A DNA stretch of 64,000 nucleotides from Bordetella genomosp. 13. Lineage in GTDB: Bacteria; Pseudomonadota; Gammaproteobacteria; Burkholderiales; Burkholderiaceae_B. The stretch covers positions 292,930 to 356,929 of the forward strand of contig NZ_VEHL01000008.1 in NCBI RefSeq assembly GCF_007679965.1. The letters are read 5' to 3'. This document shows, piece after piece, positions 16,524 through 25,254 of the stretch; positions within the stretch are counted from its first letter, which is position 1; every line of letters begins with the position of its first letter. The translations under genes and the position numbers were made by a program. The notes under the pieces are model-generated. The model saw only the letters and a program-made list of their open reading frames with translations, was not told the origin of the DNA and made no database searches.

Positions 16524-17528
16524 ATGTCTACCGAATTCGAGCAGGAGTACCAATCCGTCTACACCCGCGCCACGCTGGGGCAGGACAGCCAGCGGCGGGT
16601 CATCGACGACCCGTATCTGCACCGCCTGCAGCGGCGCCACGTCCTGCTGTTCGGCGTGCTGCCCATGATCGGCGCGCTGATTGCCTTCGCCCTCATTCCC
16701 GTCATCCCGCCGGGCTGGCCGGAACTGGGCGCATTCTTCGCGATGTGGGTTTTCTCCGGCCTGGGCATCTCGTCGGGCTACCACCGCCTGTTCGCGCACA
16801 AGACCTACAAAACTTACAAGCCGGTGCGCGTGCTGCTGGCCATCGCGGGCTCGATGGCGGGGCAGGGCGGTGTGCTGTCGTGGGTGGCCATGCACCGCCG
16901 CCACCACGAACGCGGCGACCAGGAAGGCGACATGCATTCGCCCAACCTGCACGGCCCCGGCTTCAAGGGCAAGCTGCGCGGCTTCGTCCATGCGCATTTC
17001 ACGTGGATGATCGCGCACCCGTATCCCAACGTGGTGCACTACGCGCCCGATCTGGTGCGCGAGCGCTACATGGTGGCCGTCAGCCGCCGCTACTACACCT
17101 GGGTGTCGCTGGGCTTCGTGCTGCCGGCGGTGGCCGTGGCGCTGATCGAGCAGTCGTGGATGGGCCTGCTGACCGGCTTCCTGTGGGGCGGCATGGTGCG
17201 CATGTTCGTGCTGGAGCACGGCATCTGGTCGCTGAACTCGTTCTGCCACCTGATGGGCAGGCGCGTGTTCGTCACGCGCGACCAGAGCCGCAACATCGGC
17301 TGGCTGGCGCCCTTCATCTTCGGCGAGTCATGGCATCACAACCATCACGCCTTCCCCGGCTCGGCCTCGTTCGGGCTGGCCTGGTACCGCATCGATCCCG
17401 GTTTCTGGTTCATCAAGGTCCTGGGCTGGCTGGGCCTGGCCTGGGACATCAAAGTGCCCGCGCGCGAGCAGATCGCCCTGCGCGAAGCGCAGGCCGCCAT
17501 GGCGCCGGCCGCCGGACTCCGGCGCTGA
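16524..17528 (+). CDS. Membrane fatty-acid desaturase of the acyl cluster
   Basis: 334-aa integral-membrane di-iron desaturase of the stearoyl-CoA desaturase class. The histidine boxes are intact: H87-RLFA-H92, H124-RRHH and H271-HNHH, plus an upstream NSFCH. Hydrophobic segments near residues 40-80 and 185-225 fit four membrane passes. In JamB, TtuB and polyyne pathways a related desaturase works on an acyl chain held by a dedicated ACP. The ACP gene here begins 35 bp downstream, so an ACP-bound substrate is likely; whether it makes an alkene or alkyne cannot be read from sequence. GCGGGAGA precedes the ATG. First gene of the twelve-gene set. Confidence 0.88.
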   Translation: MSTEFEQEYQSVYTRATLGQDSQRRVIDDPYLHRLQRRHVLLFGVLPMIGALIAFALIPVIPPGWPELGAFFAMWVFSGLGISSGYHRLFAHKTYKTYKPVRVLLAIAGSMAGQGGVLSWVAMHRRHHERGDQEGDMHSPNLHGPGFKGKLRGFVHAHFTWMIAHPYPNVVHYAPDLVRERYMVAVSRRYYTWVSLGFVLPAVAVALIEQSWMGLLTGFLWGGMVRMFVLEHGIWSLNSFCHLMGRRVFVTRDQSRNIGWLAPFIFGESWHHNHHAFPGSASFGLAWYRIDPGFWFIKVLGWLGLAWDIKVPAREQIALREAQAAMAPAAGLRR

Positions 17529-17562
17529 GCGGCGTTTTCCCTTCCCTTCAAGGAGCAGTGTC

Positions 17563-17823
17563 ATGACCGAAGTGCTGCAGCAAGGCCAGGAAGCCCGCAT
17601 CATCGAATGGTGCGCCGACTACGTGGGACGCGCGCTGAACATCGATCCGGCCCGCGTCGGCCCCGACGAGGAACTCGACAGCTTCGGCCTGGATTCGGCC
17701 GTGCTGACCTCGATGCTGATCGAGATGGAAGAGTGGCTGGGCGTGGACATCCCGCCCTCGGTGCTGTTCTCGCAGAGCACCCTGCGCGGCGTGGCCGGCG
17801 AAGTCGCCGGCCGCCTGGCCTGA
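17563..17823 (+). CDS. Stand-alone acyl carrier protein
   Basis: 86-aa acidic carrier protein. The phosphopantetheine-attachment serine is S45 in SFGLDSAVLTSM, preceded by the usual PDEELD. It differs from housekeeping AcpP (not DSLD) and resembles discrete carrier proteins of secondary metabolism. It is the expected attachment point for the fatty acid activated by the acyl-AMP ligase three genes downstream, and the Sfp-type transferase at the cluster end would add its prosthetic arm. It is separated from the next gene by 14 bp. Confidence 0.92.
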   Translation: MTEVLQQGQEARIIEWCADYVGRALNIDPARVGPDEELDSFGLDSAVLTSMLIEMEEWLGVDIPPSVLFSQSTLRGVAGEVAGRLA

Positions 17824-17837
17824 TCCCCGGGGGCGAC

Positions 17838-18740
17838 ATGAACACCGTTGCCGAGCTGGAACAGGATTATGGCGGTTCCGCCGACGCCATCAAGTACCAC
17901 TACGACGTGGGCCGCGAGTTCTACCAGCTGTGGCTGGACGACTCGATGACGTACTCGTCGGCACTGTGGGCCGAGGACGGCGCGCCGGACACGCTGGCGG
18001 CGGCGCAGCGCCGCAAGATCGACCTGCACCTGCACCAGGCCCGCGTGCCGCGCGCGCGCCGCGTCATGGACGTGGGCTGCGGCTGGGGCGGCGTGGTGGC
18101 CGCCGCCAGCGCCATGCCCAACGTGCAGCAGGTGGTGGGCCTGACGCTCAGCGACGACCAGGCCGAATACGTCCGCGCCATGGGCCTGTCCAAGGCCGAG
18201 ATCCGTCTGGAAAGCTGGGTGGACCACGTGCCCGAGGCGCCGTACGACGCGATCATCTCGGTGGGCGCGTTCGAGCACTTCGCCAAGCCCGAGGACAGCA
18301 TCGAGGAAAAGATCGCGGTGTACCGCCACTTCTTCGAGAAGTGCCGCGGCTGGCTGGCGCCGAACGGCCGCATGTCCCTGCAGAGCATCGCCTACGGCAA
18401 CATGCGCCGCGAGGATTCCAGCGCCTTCATCAACAACGAGATCTTTCCCGCGTCCGACTTGCCCACGCTGGACGAGATCGCGCGCGCGGCGGACGGCGTG
18501 ATGGAGATCACCGCGGTCTACAACCACCGCCTCCACTACGCGCGGACGATGGAAGCCTGGGCGCGCAACCTGCGCGCGCGGCGCGCCGAGGCCGTGGCGC
18601 TGGTGGGCGAGGAGACTACCGCGCGCTACGAGACCTACCTGACGCAGACGGCGGTGGGCTTCTACATGGGCAAGATCGGCCTGCTGCGCCTGGCGCTGCG
18701 GCCCATCGCGTCCAGCTGGAAGGAAAACGCCGCGTACTGA
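17838..18740 (+). CDS. CFA-synthase-like SAM methyltransferase
   Basis: 300-aa methyltransferase of the cyclopropane-fatty-acid-synthase family. It shows HYDVGREFYQLWLDDSMTYS (residues 21-40), the SAM loop DVGCGWGG (78-85), an active-site-type SVGAFEHF near residue 139 and the C-terminal LHYARTMEAW. It is shorter than E. coli Cfa (382 aa) and lacks that enzyme's N-terminal extension, like mycolic-acid-type or natural-product CFA enzymes. Lying two genes after a desaturase, it could methylate or cyclopropanate the new double bond. Housekeeping phospholipid cyclopropanation is the alternative but does not fit the neighbours. Confidence 0.85.
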   Translation: MNTVAELEQDYGGSADAIKYHYDVGREFYQLWLDDSMTYSSALWAEDGAPDTLAAAQRRKIDLHLHQARVPRARRVMDVGCGWGGVVAAASAMPNVQQVVGLTLSDDQAEYVRAMGLSKAEIRLESWVDHVPEAPYDAIISVGAFEHFAKPEDSIEEKIAVYRHFFEKCRGWLAPNGRMSLQSIAYGNMRREDSSAFINNEIFPASDLPTLDEIARAADGVMEITAVYNHRLHYARTMEAWARNLRARRAEAVALVGEETTARYETYLTQTAVGFYMGKIGLLRLALRPIASSWKENAAY

Positions 18741-18813
18741 GCGTACGGTACGTCGCGCGCGTCGCGGGACAAGGCCCGCGCCGCGCGCGACGCTACAACG
18801 ACGGAGCAGACAC

Positions 18814-20082
18814 ATGGCTGACGATGTCCGCCGCACGGCCGCCCCCGTGCGCTTCAATCCGATGGATCCGGCCTTCATGCAGGATCCGCACGACGTGTAC
18901 GCGCGCCTGCGCCGCGAGGCGCCCTATCTGCTGACGATGGGCACGCGCATCCTGACGCGCTACGCCGACGTGCAGGCCGCGCTGAAGGACCGCCGGCTCA
19001 GCGTCGCGCTGATCCCGGACACCATCGTGCGCAGCGCGCGCAAGCAGGGCGTGGGCGACGTGGCGCAGATCGAGCGCTTCATCCGCAACTCCATCGTGTT
19101 CACCGACGCGCCAGAGCACACGCGGCTGCGGCGCCTGATCAACCAGGCCTACACGCCCGCCACCATCCGAGAGCTGCATGGCCTGATCGACGACGAGGTG
19201 GGCGCCTGCCTGGAGGCGTTCGACGCCCAGGGCCACGACGACCTGGTCGCGCACGTGGCGCAGCCCCTGCCGGTGAACGCGCTGTGCGCCTGGATGGGCG
19301 TGGATCCGCGGGCGCGCACGGGCATCGCCGGGCACATCCACGTCATCCGCTACCTGCTGGATCCGGGCCTGATGACGCCCGCGCATTTCGCGTCGGTCGG
19401 CGGGTCGCTGGCCACGCTCACCGATTTCTTCATCGCCCATGCGCGCGCGGTGCGCCACGATGGCCGGCGCAACCTGGTCAGCATGCTGTGCGAGGCGGAA
19501 AGCGGCGGCGACCGGCTGGCGGAAGAGGAGGTTGCCTTCGCCTGCATCATGTCCTTCGTGGCGGGCACCGAGACCACGCAATGCCTGATCGGCAACCTGC
19601 TGATCGCGCTGGCACGCCATCCCGAGCAGATGCAGGCGCTGCGCGCGGATGCGGCCCTGCTGCCTGTGGCGGTGGACGAGGCCACGCGCTACGAGACGCC
19701 CCTGCAGCTGACCAAGCGCGTGGTGCCGGAGCCCGTCGAGATCAACGGCCAGCCCGTGGCGCGCGGCGAGCAGCTGCTGCTGTGCATGGGCGCCGCCAAT
19801 CGCGACGAGACGGTGTTCGAGCGGCCCGACCGCTACGACCTGGCGCGCAAGGGTCCGGGCCACGTGGGCTTCGGCGTGGGCATGCATTCGTGCCTGGGCG
19901 GACTGCTGGCGCGCGTGCAGGCCGAGCGCTGCCTGGGTGCGATGCTGGCCCGCTACCGCGACATCGACCTGGGCGAGGCCACGGTGCAGTGGCAGACGGA
20001 CAGCCTGATCCTGCGCGGTCCGCGGCGCCTGCCGCTGCGCGTGCATCCCGCCGGCCCGGGCCAGGCCCGGCGCGCGGCCTAG
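18814..20082 (+). CDS. Cytochrome P450
   Basis: 422-aa soluble bacterial P450. The I-helix oxygen-binding motif is AGTETT (about residues 250-255), ExxR is E289-ATR, and the heme-binding loop is FGVGMHSCLGG with C360 as thiolate ligand. No ferredoxin or reductase gene lies in the cluster, so electrons must come from shared partners. Substrate is presumably the ACP-bound or released acyl chain. In caryoynencin-type clusters a P450 hydroxylates a desaturated fatty acyl chain, a useful parallel but not proof. ATG at 18814, 73 bp after the methyltransferase, the widest gap inside the cluster. Confidence 0.93.
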   Translation: MADDVRRTAAPVRFNPMDPAFMQDPHDVYARLRREAPYLLTMGTRILTRYADVQAALKDRRLSVALIPDTIVRSARKQGVGDVAQIERFIRNSIVFTDAPEHTRLRRLINQAYTPATIRELHGLIDDEVGACLEAFDAQGHDDLVAHVAQPLPVNALCAWMGVDPRARTGIAGHIHVIRYLLDPGLMTPAHFASVGGSLATLTDFFIAHARAVRHDGRRNLVSMLCEAESGGDRLAEEEVAFACIMSFVAGTETTQCLIGNLLIALARHPEQMQALRADAALLPVAVDEATRYETPLQLTKRVVPEPVEINGQPVARGEQLLLCMGAANRDETVFERPDRYDLARKGPGHVGFGVGMHSCLGGLLARVQAERCLGAMLARYRDIDLGEATVQWQTDSLILRGPRRLPLRVHPAGPGQARRAA

Positions 20083-20090
20083 GACGGACC

Positions 20091-20891
20091 ATGCGCGAAC
20101 ACGACTGGTTTCCGCATGGCGCGCCGGCCGCCGCCCTGGACGGCGCGACGTGGCTGTACTGCTTCCATCACGCGGGCGGCAGCGCGGCTTCATATGCCGC
20201 ATGGCGGCAGGGACGGCCGGACGGCACGCGGGTCTGCGCGGTCCAGCTGCCGTGCCGGGCTGGACAGCCGGTGCAGGGCGTGGCTACGTCGATGGCCCGG
20301 CTGGTGCCGCCGCTGGCCGACGCCTTCGCTCGCCATCGCGCCGGCGCCGACACGCCCTTCGTGTTCTATGGGCACAGCCTGGGGGCGCTGGTGGCCTTCG
20401 AACTGACGCGCGCGCTGCGCCGCCGCGGCCTGCCGCAGCCTGCGCTGCTGGTCGTGTCCGGACGCCGGGCGCCGGCCTGCGCGCTGCGCGGCCGCCCGTT
20501 GTGGGACCGGCCCGACGAAGAACTGCTCGACGCCCTGGCACGCATGGGCGGCATGGCGCCCGGGCTGCTGGCCAGTCCCAAATGGCGCGATTTCGTGCTG
20601 CCGTCGCTGCGCGCCGACCTGCGGCTGTCAGACATGTACCCGCGCCCGGTCGAGCCGCCGCTGGCGCTGCCCATCCACGCGTTCCGCGGCCACGACGATC
20701 CCATCCTGGCGCCGGACGAGATCGCCGCCTGGCGGCGCGAAACCACCGCCGCGGGCCACGTGGCCACGCTGCCCGGCGCGCACTTCTTCGAGGCCGCGGG
20801 CACCCGGGCCCTGCTGGCGCACATCGATGCCGAACTGACTGCGCTGGCGCAGGGTGCGGCGTCGTCACCCACCCTGGAGATGCTGGCATGA
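20091..20891 (+). CDS. Type II thioesterase (alpha/beta hydrolase)
   Basis: 266-aa thioesterase like those associated with NRPS/PKS systems. It starts WLYCFHHAGGSAASYAAWR near residue 22, has the nucleophile in FYGHSLGALVAFE (S96), an acid residue in FRGHDDPILAPDE and the catalytic His in LPGAHFFEAAG. Such enzymes free stalled or finished acyl chains from carrier proteins. No NRPS or PKS exists in the cluster, so its target is probably the stand-alone ACP. Its stop overlaps the acyl-AMP ligase ATG (ATGA). Confidence 0.88.
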   Translation: MREHDWFPHGAPAAALDGATWLYCFHHAGGSAASYAAWRQGRPDGTRVCAVQLPCRAGQPVQGVATSMARLVPPLADAFARHRAGADTPFVFYGHSLGALVAFELTRALRRRGLPQPALLVVSGRRAPACALRGRPLWDRPDEELLDALARMGGMAPGLLASPKWRDFVLPSLRADLRLSDMYPRPVEPPLALPIHAFRGHDDPILAPDEIAAWRRETTAAGHVATLPGAHFFEAAGTRALLAHIDAELTALAQGAASSPTLEMLA

Positions 20892-22705
20892 GCCAACCCT
20901 TGCCTGATCAGCCCGCCACGCTGGCGAGCCTGGCGCGTCATTGGGCCCGCACGCGCGAAGCGCAGCGCGCCTTCGTATTCCTGGGACCCGAGAACGTCGA
21001 GGCCGAGGTGCTGACCTATGCCGGGCTGGACGGCGCGGCCCGCGCGCTGGCGGCCGATTTGTCGGCGCACGCCATGCCCGGCGACCGCGTGCTGCTGATG
21101 TTCCAGTCGGGCCTGTCCTTCGTGGTGTCGTTCTTCGCCGCGCACTACGCGGGCATGATCCCGGTGCCCGTGGTGCCGGTGCGCAACGGCCGCCTGCGCG
21201 ACGCCTCGCTGTCCATCGCGGCCGATTGCCGGCCCGCGGTGCTGTTGGCGCCGGACGACCAGGTCGACGCCGCGGCCCGGCAGTTGCGCGCGCTGCCCGA
21301 ATTGGCTCGCGTGCGGCCGCTGGGCGTGGCCTTCGACACCCTGCGCGCCAGGGCTCGGGCACAGGGCTGCTCGGCCGACGCCGCGCACCCCGCGCAAATC
21401 GGCATGCTGCCGCCCGAAAGCCCCACGGCCTTCCTGCAATACACCTCGGGATCCACCTCCGCGCCGAAAGGCGTTTGCGTGAGCCAGGCCAACCTGTTCG
21501 CCAATCTCGAGATGCAGCGGCTGGCCCTGCGCAATCCGCCGGGCGCGGTCTACGTGGGCTGGGCGCCGCTCTATCACGACATGGGCCTCATCGCCAACGT
21601 GCTCGAGCCGTTCTACCTGGGCGGGCTGTGCGTTTTGATGGCGCCCTCGCAGATGGCCCAGTCGCCATGGCTGTGGCTGCAGGCGATCTCCGACTACGGG
21701 GCCCATACCAGCGGCGGATCGAACTACGCCTACGACCTGTGCGTGGCGCGCCTGTCGCGCATCCTGCGCGGCGGCATGGACCTGTCGCGCTGGAAGGTCG
21801 CCTTCAACAGCGCGGAGCCCGTGCGCGCCGATACCGTGCGCCGCTTCTGCGAGGCCTTCGCGCCGCTGGGCTTTCGCCGCGAGGCCATGTTCCCCTGCTA
21901 CGGCATGGCCGAGGCCACGCTGCTGGTCACGGGCGGCGGCCAGGCCTCGCGGCCGGTGCTGCGCACCATCAGCAAGCAGGGCCTGGCGCTGGACCGCTGC
22001 GCCGCGCCGCTCGGGGATGGCGACCGCTACGACGTCGTGGGCTGCGGCGCCGCCGTGCCGGGCGCCGGCGTGGCCGTGGTCGATCCCGACAGCCGCGTGG
22101 CGCTGCCCGAGGGCAGCGTGGGCGAGATATGGGTGTGCGGGCCGCACATTCCGTTGGAGTACTGGAACCGGCCGTCGGCCAGCCGCGAGACCTTCCATGC
22201 CCGCCTGCGCGGCGACGCCTCCGGGCAGCGCTACCTGCGCACCGGCGACCTGGGATACCTGAACGGCGGCGAGCTGTACGTCACCGGGCGGCTGAAGGAC
22301 ATGCTGGTGGTGCGCGGCCGCAACCTCTATCCGCAGGACATCGAACTGGTGGCCGAGCGCGCCTATCCCGGGCTGCGTCCGGGCAGCGCGGCGGCGTTCG
22401 CGCTGCAGGGCGAGGGCGGCGAGGCCCGCACCGGCCTGGTGATCGAGGTGGAGCGCACGCAGCGCCTGCACTTCGATGCCGAGGCCGCCGCGCGCGACGT
22501 GCGCCGCGCGGTGCTGGACGAGTTCGACATCATGCTGCACGAACTGCGCTTCGTCGAACCCGGCTCGGTGCCCAAGACCTCCAGCGGCAAGGTGCGGCGC
22601 GCCGAGAGCCGCGAACGCCTGCTGCGCGACACCATGCCCGTGGTGGGGCCGCCCCGTATGCACGGCGTGCCCGTGGCCGAGCCCGCCGTCGCGGAGGAGT
22701 CATGA
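20888..22705 (+). CDS. Fatty acyl-AMP ligase (FAAL)
   Basis: 605-aa adenylating enzyme that activates a free fatty acid with ATP and passes it to a carrier protein. Motifs: YTSGSTSAPKGV near residues 184-195, CYGMAEATLLVTGGG, YLRTGDLGYL, GRLKDMLVVRGRNLYPQDIE and the catalytic Lys in PKTSSGKVRR. The overall pattern, including WAPLYHDMGLI and SGGSNYAYDLC, is that of FAALs such as FadD-type mycobacterial enzymes and JamA/CayA rather than CoA ligases. It is the probable entry point of the pathway, loading the ACP at 17563. It overlaps both neighbours by 4 bp. Confidence 0.94.
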   Translation: MSQPLPDQPATLASLARHWARTREAQRAFVFLGPENVEAEVLTYAGLDGAARALAADLSAHAMPGDRVLLMFQSGLSFVVSFFAAHYAGMIPVPVVPVRNGRLRDASLSIAADCRPAVLLAPDDQVDAAARQLRALPELARVRPLGVAFDTLRARARAQGCSADAAHPAQIGMLPPESPTAFLQYTSGSTSAPKGVCVSQANLFANLEMQRLALRNPPGAVYVGWAPLYHDMGLIANVLEPFYLGGLCVLMAPSQMAQSPWLWLQAISDYGAHTSGGSNYAYDLCVARLSRILRGGMDLSRWKVAFNSAEPVRADTVRRFCEAFAPLGFRREAMFPCYGMAEATLLVTGGGQASRPVLRTISKQGLALDRCAAPLGDGDRYDVVGCGAAVPGAGVAVVDPDSRVALPEGSVGEIWVCGPHIPLEYWNRPSASRETFHARLRGDASGQRYLRTGDLGYLNGGELYVTGRLKDMLVVRGRNLYPQDIELVAERAYPGLRPGSAAAFALQGEGGEARTGLVIEVERTQRLHFDAEAAARDVRRAVLDEFDIMLHELRFVEPGSVPKTSSGKVRRAESRERLLRDTMPVVGPPRMHGVPVAEPAVAEES

Positions 22706-23151
22706 GCGACGCGCCGATCCGGCCCGCCATCGCGGTGCCGGCGCAGGCCGGCACGCCGCGCGAGGCCATCGAGGCCGTCATCGCGCGCACGCCCTTCGCG
22801 GTGTGGCTCGGCGCACGCCTGGACGCTTATGGCGATGGCCAGGCCACGCTGTCCATCGCGCTGCGCCCCGACCTGACCATGCACCACGGCTTCGCGCATG
22901 GCGCGGTGCTGGGTTTCATGGCCGACAGCGCGTGCGCATGGGCCGCCGCGTCGGTGGCGGGCGACGTGGTCACCGCCGAATACAAGCTGAACCTGCTGGC
23001 GCCCGCCGTGGGCAAACGCCTGAGCGCCACGGGCCGCGTCGCCAAAGTGGCCGGCCGGCTGATCGTCTGCCAGGCCGACGTGCATTGCGAGCTGCGCGGC
23101 CGCGGCACCCTGGTGGCCATCGCCCAGGCCACCATCACCAAGTTCAAGTGA
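22702..23151 (+). CDS. PaaI-like hotdog-fold thioesterase
   Basis: 149-aa single-hotdog protein. The active-site-type segment is TMHHGFAHGAVLGFMADSACAWAA, and the beta-strand YKLNLLAPAVGKRLSATGRV follows, as in PaaI/YbgC-like acyl thioesterases. It would hydrolyse an acyl thioester. In isonitrile pathways a different thioesterase-fold protein adds glycine to an unsaturated acyl-ACP, so a non-hydrolytic role is also possible. It overlaps the FAAL stop by 4 bp and is followed after 6 bp by the transporter. Confidence 0.84.
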   Translation: MSDAPIRPAIAVPAQAGTPREAIEAVIARTPFAVWLGARLDAYGDGQATLSIALRPDLTMHHGFAHGAVLGFMADSACAWAAASVAGDVVTAEYKLNLLAPAVGKRLSATGRVAKVAGRLIVCQADVHCELRGRGTLVAIAQATITKFK

Positions 23152-23157
23152 GACCCG

Positions 23158-24096
23158 ATGAACGCAGGCCTGTTCGATGTGATCTTCCCGGTGTTCGCCC
23201 TGATCGCCTGCGGTTTCGCCGCCGGCCGGCTGGGCTGGATGAGCAGCGCGCATTCCGACGGCCTGAACCGCCTGGTGTACTACCTGGCGTTTCCGGCGCT
23301 GCTGTTCATCGTGATCGCGCGCACGCCGCGCGCCGAGATCGTGCAGGGCGGCTTCCTGCTGGCCTGGACCCTGTCGGTGCTGGTGGGCTACGCGCTGACC
23401 TGCCTGCTGAGCCTGGTGGCGCGGCGCGACGGCTGGGGCGCGATGGGCGTGCGCTCGATGAACACCACCTGCGGCAACACCGCGATGATCGGCATCCCGT
23501 TGTGCGTGGCCGCCTTCGGGCAGGACGCCGCGCTGCCCGCGGTGCTGGCCACCACCGTGCTGGCCGTGCTGAACCTGAGCCTGACGCTGCTGTTCCTGGA
23601 GGCGGAGAAGCAGCGCGGCGGCGCGCAGGGCGCGGTGGCGCTGAAGATCGCGCGCGCACTGGCCTCGAATCCGCTGCTGATCGCGGTGGTGTGCGGCATC
23701 GCCTACGCGCTGCTGCTGGGCGCGCCGCCGGCCGCCCTCGACCGCCTGTTCCAGACGCTGGGGTCTGCGGCGATTCCGTGCTCGCTGGTGGCGGCCGGCA
23801 TCTTCATCTCGGGGCAGAAGCGCTGGTGGGCGGCCAGCGGCATGCTGCCCTTCGCTGCCCTGAAGCTTGCTGCCATGCCCGTGCTGGCGTGGCTGCTGGC
23901 CACGCAGGTGTTCGGGCTGGACGCCCGGACCACCGCGGTGCTGGTGGTGCTGTCGGCCATGCCGCCAGCCTCCACCGGCTTCGTCATCGCGCAACGCTAC
24001 GGCACGCTGGTGGACGAGAGCGCGTCGATGCTGGTGTTTTCAACCATAGTCTCGGTCGCGACGCTGACCGTGCTGCTGGCCTGGGTCCAGGCTTGA
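23158..24096 (+). CDS. AEC-family permease (auxin efflux carrier superfamily)
   Basis: 312-aa inner-membrane protein with about ten hydrophobic segments in two halves. Family features: FPVFALIACGFAAGRLGWM at the start, RSMNTTCGNTAMIGIPLC in the crossover region near residue 100, and PPASTGFVIAQRYG near the end. AEC carriers export small organic acids such as malonate or auxin-like compounds. As the only transporter in the cluster it may export the product or move a precursor. Confidence 0.88.
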   Translation: MNAGLFDVIFPVFALIACGFAAGRLGWMSSAHSDGLNRLVYYLAFPALLFIVIARTPRAEIVQGGFLLAWTLSVLVGYALTCLLSLVARRDGWGAMGVRSMNTTCGNTAMIGIPLCVAAFGQDAALPAVLATTVLAVLNLSLTLLFLEAEKQRGGAQGAVALKIARALASNPLLIAVVCGIAYALLLGAPPAALDRLFQTLGSAAIPCSLVAAGIFISGQKRWWAASGMLPFAALKLAAMPVLAWLLATQVFGLDARTTAVLVVLSAMPPASTGFVIAQRYGTLVDESASMLVFSTIVSVATLTVLLAWVQA

Positions 24097-24155
24097 CACG
24101 TCCTGCGTGAGACCGGCGGGGCCTGCATGCGGGCCCCATCCAAGGAGGAGCGAAG

Positions 24156-25229
24156 ATGATACGAGTCGACGAAATCCCCCCAGGCGAGGGCCGCGTCCCG
24201 ATGATCTGGCAGGTGCGCGAAGGCGCCGGCGCCAGCGTCGAGGACATCGCCGCGTGGCTGTCGGAGCGGCGCGAACGCTACGACCAGCAGGTGCGTGGAT
24301 ACGGCGCGCTGCTGCTGCGCGGCTTCTCGGCGCCGCGCGGCGCGGTCGACTTCGAGGCCCTGCTGGAGCCCACCGCGCCGGTGCTGCAGGACTACGTGGG
24401 CGGCACCTCGCCGCGCAAGGTGGTGCGCGGCAAGATCATGACGGCGACCGAAGTGCCGGGCATCTATTCCATCCCGTTGCACCAGGAAATGTCCTACACC
24501 GCGCGGCTGCCGGCGCGTATCAGCTTCTTCTGCGTGACGCCGGCCGCGCGCGACGGGCAGACCACGCTGGGCAACATGCGCGAGATCACCGAGCGCCTGG
24601 ACGACGGCGTGCTGCGCCGCTTCGAGGAGCACGGCGGCGTGCAGCTGCGGCGCAACCTGCCGCTGCCCGAGCAGACCGCCCAGCGGCCCGGCGTGCCCAA
24701 GCCCTGGACCGAGGTGTTCGGCACGACCGACCGCGACGAGGCCGGCGCCACCGCGCGGCAGAAGGGTTGGCGCGCCGAGTGGCTGGACGACGGCTCGATG
24801 CAGCTGTGGCAGGAGATCCTGCCCGCCATGCGCCCGCATCCCGACGATGGCCAGGTGCTGTGGTGCAACCAGATCCACATCTTCGCGCCCGTGGCCTCGC
24901 TGCGCTGGGCGCTGAACGACGGCCGCGCCGATTTCGCCATGCGCCTGGCCCAGGCGCGCGCCACGCAGCCGCACCTGCTGGACCAGGTGTTCTACGGCGA
25001 CGGCAGCCCCATCACCGACGAGGACGTGCTGCACATCGCGCGCACGCTGGACGAGGCCGCCTGGCCGCTGGACTGGCGGCCCGGCGATTTCCTGATGCTG
25101 GACAACATGCGGGTGGGCCACGGCCGGCGGCAGTACCAGGGCGGCCGTTCCATCCTGACCGCGCTGATCGGCCAGGCGGCCGAGGCGCCCGCCAGCGCCC
25201 GCGCGCAGCCCGCGCCGGCCCATGCCTGA
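24156..25229 (+). CDS. SyrP/TauD-like Fe(II)-dependent oxygenase
   Basis: 357-aa non-heme iron enzyme of the TauD superfamily, closest in pattern to the SyrP (aspartyl hydroxylase) branch. Facial-triad ligands are H109-Q-E111 in LHQEMSYTA and H322 in RVGHGRRQ; the acidic ligand is Glu, as in SyrP-like proteins, rather than the Asp of TauD. GGTSPRKVVRGKI and ISFFCVTPA are also SyrP-like, and the 2-oxoglutarate-type Arg would be in the GGRSILTAL segment. It could hydroxylate or otherwise oxidise an amino-acid or acyl intermediate. A gap of 59 bp before it and an AAGGAGG Shine-Dalgarno suggest strong independent translation. Confidence 0.85.
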   Translation: MIRVDEIPPGEGRVPMIWQVREGAGASVEDIAAWLSERRERYDQQVRGYGALLLRGFSAPRGAVDFEALLEPTAPVLQDYVGGTSPRKVVRGKIMTATEVPGIYSIPLHQEMSYTARLPARISFFCVTPAARDGQTTLGNMREITERLDDGVLRRFEEHGGVQLRRNLPLPEQTAQRPGVPKPWTEVFGTTDRDEAGATARQKGWRAEWLDDGSMQLWQEILPAMRPHPDDGQVLWCNQIHIFAPVASLRWALNDGRADFAMRLAQARATQPHLLDQVFYGDGSPITDEDVLHIARTLDEAAWPLDWRPGDFLMLDNMRVGHGRRQYQGGRSILTALIGQAAEAPASARAQPAPAHA

Positions 25230-25254
25230 CCGACACGAGCAGAGGAGAACGAGC

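Noticed and set aside
17838..18740. CFA-like gene as housekeeping phospholipid cyclopropane synthase
   Set aside because: It is shorter than E. coli Cfa and embedded in a tightly spaced ACP/FAAL set; a pathway role fits better, though not proven.
20366..22663. Long minus-strand frame opposite the FAAL and thioesterase genes
   Set aside because: It is antisense to two proteins with complete family motifs; composition is Ala/Gly/His/Gln-rich with no recognisable domain.
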